Positions 61,570 to 64,000 of a stretch of DNA of 64,000 nt are shown here, one piece after another. Position numbers and translations under genes: made by a program. The notes beneath the pieces were generated by a model that had not been told where the DNA came from, made no database searches, and saw only the letters and a program-made list of their open reading frames with translations. Numbering within the stretch: the stretch's first letter is position 1; every line of letters begins with the position of its first letter. The stretch is from Cymodocea nodosa (lineage: Eukaryota; Streptophyta; Magnoliopsida; Alismatales; Cymodoceaceae), in NCBI GenBank assembly GCA_036874045.1, contig CM072341.1:17930501-17994500 (forward strand). The letters are read 5' to 3'.

Positions 61570-62296
61570 ATGATGCACCACCAGCAGAACCACCACCACC
61601 ACAGTCTCCAACGATCTGCATCGGGGACGGGAGTGGCGGCATCGGTGGTTGCACCCAGGAGGAGGTGCGAGGGCACGGCCATGGGCGCCATCACCCTCGA
61701 TCTGCGGCCCGGGCTCGGGATAGGCCCCTTCACTCTCGGTAGTTTTTCGTTGGTCTTTTGTTCTCTTCCTGTTTTGCTGGATGGATGGAACCAAATTCAA
61801 CCGTTTTGGGACTCGATTTGATCAGAGATTGCTCATGGATTTTAGTAGCGTAGTTTGAATTTTGCATGTTGTCCTTTGAGGAGTTTTTCCATTCACCGCA
61901 AATCATTGGTTTTGCCTTTTCCGTTAAAATTGTGGTATTCTGTTCTGCATTTAGTTTTCTGACTGTTCATTTGTTGGATGCAGGGATGCCCATAGGCGAG
62001 GCCTTTGTTCAAGTAGAGCAGCAGCCCAGCATCTATGACGTAGTCCATGTCAAGTATTTTGACGAGGTCTGGACATATTAATACATTATCTTGAATTTTG
62101 AATACTTATTTTTCAATTAATCGAAGACCATAAAAATGGATATATGGTATCAATTTGCAACATTGTTTCCTCCGCAAATGTATTTACATATACTTATTTT
62201 TATGTTTTTTAATTCTTATAGGAACCGCTGAAATTGGACATTGTTATCAGCTTCCCAGATCATGGGTTTCATCTTCGCTTTGATCCTTGGTCACAG
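61570..62296 (+). CDS. PHAF1/UPF0183-family protein, first three exons (runs off window)
   Basis: Exons are 61570-61738, 61984-62066 and 62222-62296, all joined in frame by GT-AG. The family is conserved across eukaryotes. Its human member, PHAF1 (C16orf70), binds phagophores in autophagy; the plant role is not well defined. Visible coding: a His/Gln-rich start, then RRRCEGTAMGAITLDLRPGL, GIGPFTLGMPIGEAFVQVEQ, QPSIYDVVHVKYFDE, and PLKLDIVISFPDHGFHLRF with DPWSQ. That is the conserved UPF0183 N-terminus. ATGs at 61570, 61573 and 61681 are possible starts. The family core begins at the third, so the His-rich extension may be non-conserved. The remaining two thirds of the protein lie beyond 64000. 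Confidence 0.88.
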
Positions 62297-64000
62297 GTAT
62301 TATATACTCATTAGTAAGGAAAATTTCCTTCTGTTCAACCTTTTTGTACCCCTGATGGAAATACGAGACACTTCTTGCATTAAATTTTTAATTTGGTATA
62401 CTAGTTTGTCGTAAGTTGAGAAATCATAAAGATGATGAGCCTTTTGCACAAACATTGGTCTGCTTAAGGCAACTCATCTCTGCCGTGAAAATCTTGTACA
62501 GGCATAGAAAAAACAGAGCAATTTGTATTAATTACCGTGGAGATTTGCACTTTGAGAATTCTTCCACAATATAATGATGGGTTGTGTGAATGTAAAATTG
62601 GGAACAGAACGTTATTAGTCAAAAAACCAATCATATTTAGTTAAGTTAGCTAGGGCTGTGTGATTTTGTACTTTCTACAAAAGTTCAGACCCCAGAGATG
62701 AACCTACTCTTACCAATTTCAAAAGAAAATGTTACCAGTCAAAAGGGATCATTGCTCTTGCCATGTTTCAACCCACTATTACACTACCCTGTTTCTATGT
62801 TACGCACACAACATTTTAGTTGCATATTTCTCTCAATTCAACAAGTTTAAGGGAAGACGACCTTCTTTATTAGATTATTATTATTCATGTTCACATTAAA
62901 AAATATCATTGGTTTTTTAGTGATTTTTATTAATTTGGCAAGTTAATAAATGATAATGTCAATGGGTTAACTTTATGATATGTAATGTGGGATCACACAA
63001 CAATTGATTATTTTCTCTATTTGCTTTCTGTTATTCTTTAACTGAGCTGTGTTTCCATACCAAATTACAGTTTATTTTTTCAATGATCGAGACTTGGCAT
63101 ATATTGGAAACATATGATTTCTTCAGACAATTACACTGTTAATTCTATTTCTATGTTGGGAGAGACTGTTATCTCACCAAATAATATAATTTCCTTCCAA
63201 TATATTATAATAGCAATCTTTCCAAATGAAATTTTAATTTTCCGTTCTTTTATAAATAAAAATTACTTTTTTCATTCGGTAACATGAAATTTTTTTGTAA
63301 ATCTTTTTTTGTTCCATGCAAAGTTGCATTACAAAATGAATTATATGCAACTTTTAGTAATCAAAACTATTATTCAATATATGCATTGCTCATTTTCTAT
63401 TACAATTTGCTGATTTTTTAATCTTTCATAATGATTATTATATTTTCCAAAATAGCCCAATTGTCCAAAATGGCATATTAAACGTTACCAATTGCATATT
63501 GCAACAAAAAATGAAATTGTAATGAAAATGATATCCAGCAAATAGTACCATAGAATTAAACATTGATACTGTTGGCAAAATTTTACCAACATGTATCCAT
63601 TTTTTGAATTATCAAAATGACATCAAAATCAATGTTGACATGATAATTTGCTAATACAAGTGATTTTATTTACCATATTTCAATCAACATGAGTTTGATA
63701 TAACCAAATTTTAACATGTACCTTTAATTCATCCTCCTCCTACAATCCAGTAAGCATGAGTTTGCATTATGATGTAGATCATGTTCCTATATATCATGAC
63801 AAATTGACAATGATATCTTATCCCTCAATCCTAGCAAATCTCAATTCCAATCACGCTATCTTCTTGGTATCAATCTCAATGGATCCCACATAGACCTCAA
63901 TAATGCATAATTAAGCATGATCTCAACAAAATATAGATATTTCAACTACGCAAGGACTGCACCAGTAGTCTTTTTCTACATCATCTCTTCCATCCATGAC
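62297..64000 (+). other. Intron of the PHAF1 gene, rest of window
   Basis: This follows the donor CACAG|GTATTA at 62296. The next family exon (starting RLRLIEI... in relatives) was not found, so the whole stretch is taken as intron. It is AT-rich, and no mobile element was recognised. Confidence 0.55.

Noticed and set aside
61178-61821. Long overlapping open frames on both strands before the PHAF1 gene
   Set aside because: These are shadows of the GC-rich 5' leader and first exon. Only the frame containing RRRCEGTAMGAITLDL is conserved.

Overview
This is plant nuclear DNA from a flowering plant. Split genes with GT-AG introns, a plastid-targeted class I aldolase, a DYW-class PPR protein and several decayed plant transposon families all point that way. 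Protein styles and the GC-rich first exons of some genes would fit a non-grass monocot, but the sequence alone does not settle the species.

Five protein-coding loci are recognisable. (1) Bases 5684-6384 (+) hold the 3' exons of a double B-box zinc-finger gene (BBX18/BBX19 type). Its first exon is not in the window, and the preceding sequence is packed with retrotransposon debris. (2) Bases 7591-45189 (+) hold a 14-exon serine protease of family S28 (EDA2/prolylcarboxypeptidase-like). Its 498-codon reading frame spans 37.6 kb because four introns are swollen with transposons. (3) Bases 51052-53145 (-) hold a six-exon chloroplast fructose-bisphosphate aldolase with one GC-AG intron. (4) Bases 56688-59120 (-) hold an intact 810-residue PLS-DYW PPR protein like Arabidopsis At1g25360. 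(5) From 61570 to the window end (+) are the first three exons of a PHAF1/UPF0183 protein, which runs off the edge.

Mobile DNA dominates the first 45 kb. Intron 1 of the S28 gene contains a Ty1/copia element with same-orientation LTRs (8950-18229) whose body is inverted. A second, complete copia element (12294-17007, target duplication ATCAT) is inserted inside that body. Intron 2 has a hAT transposase remnant. Intron 3 has a SINE, an antisense RPL31 processed pseudogene, LINE fragments, a possible hAT-like insertion, a copia fragment with a 383-bp triplication, and a further copia element. Intron 11 has RTE-type LINE pieces and an Au-like SINE. The right side of the window (49-64 kb) is more gene-rich and less invaded.

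The genes look like ordinary unrelated housekeeping or regulatory neighbours. I see no operon-like or clustered pathway and no candidate for a new biological system. The most unusual things are the S28 gene keeping its splice structure despite the load, the internally inverted retrotransposon, and the small sequence lesions in the BBX tail.
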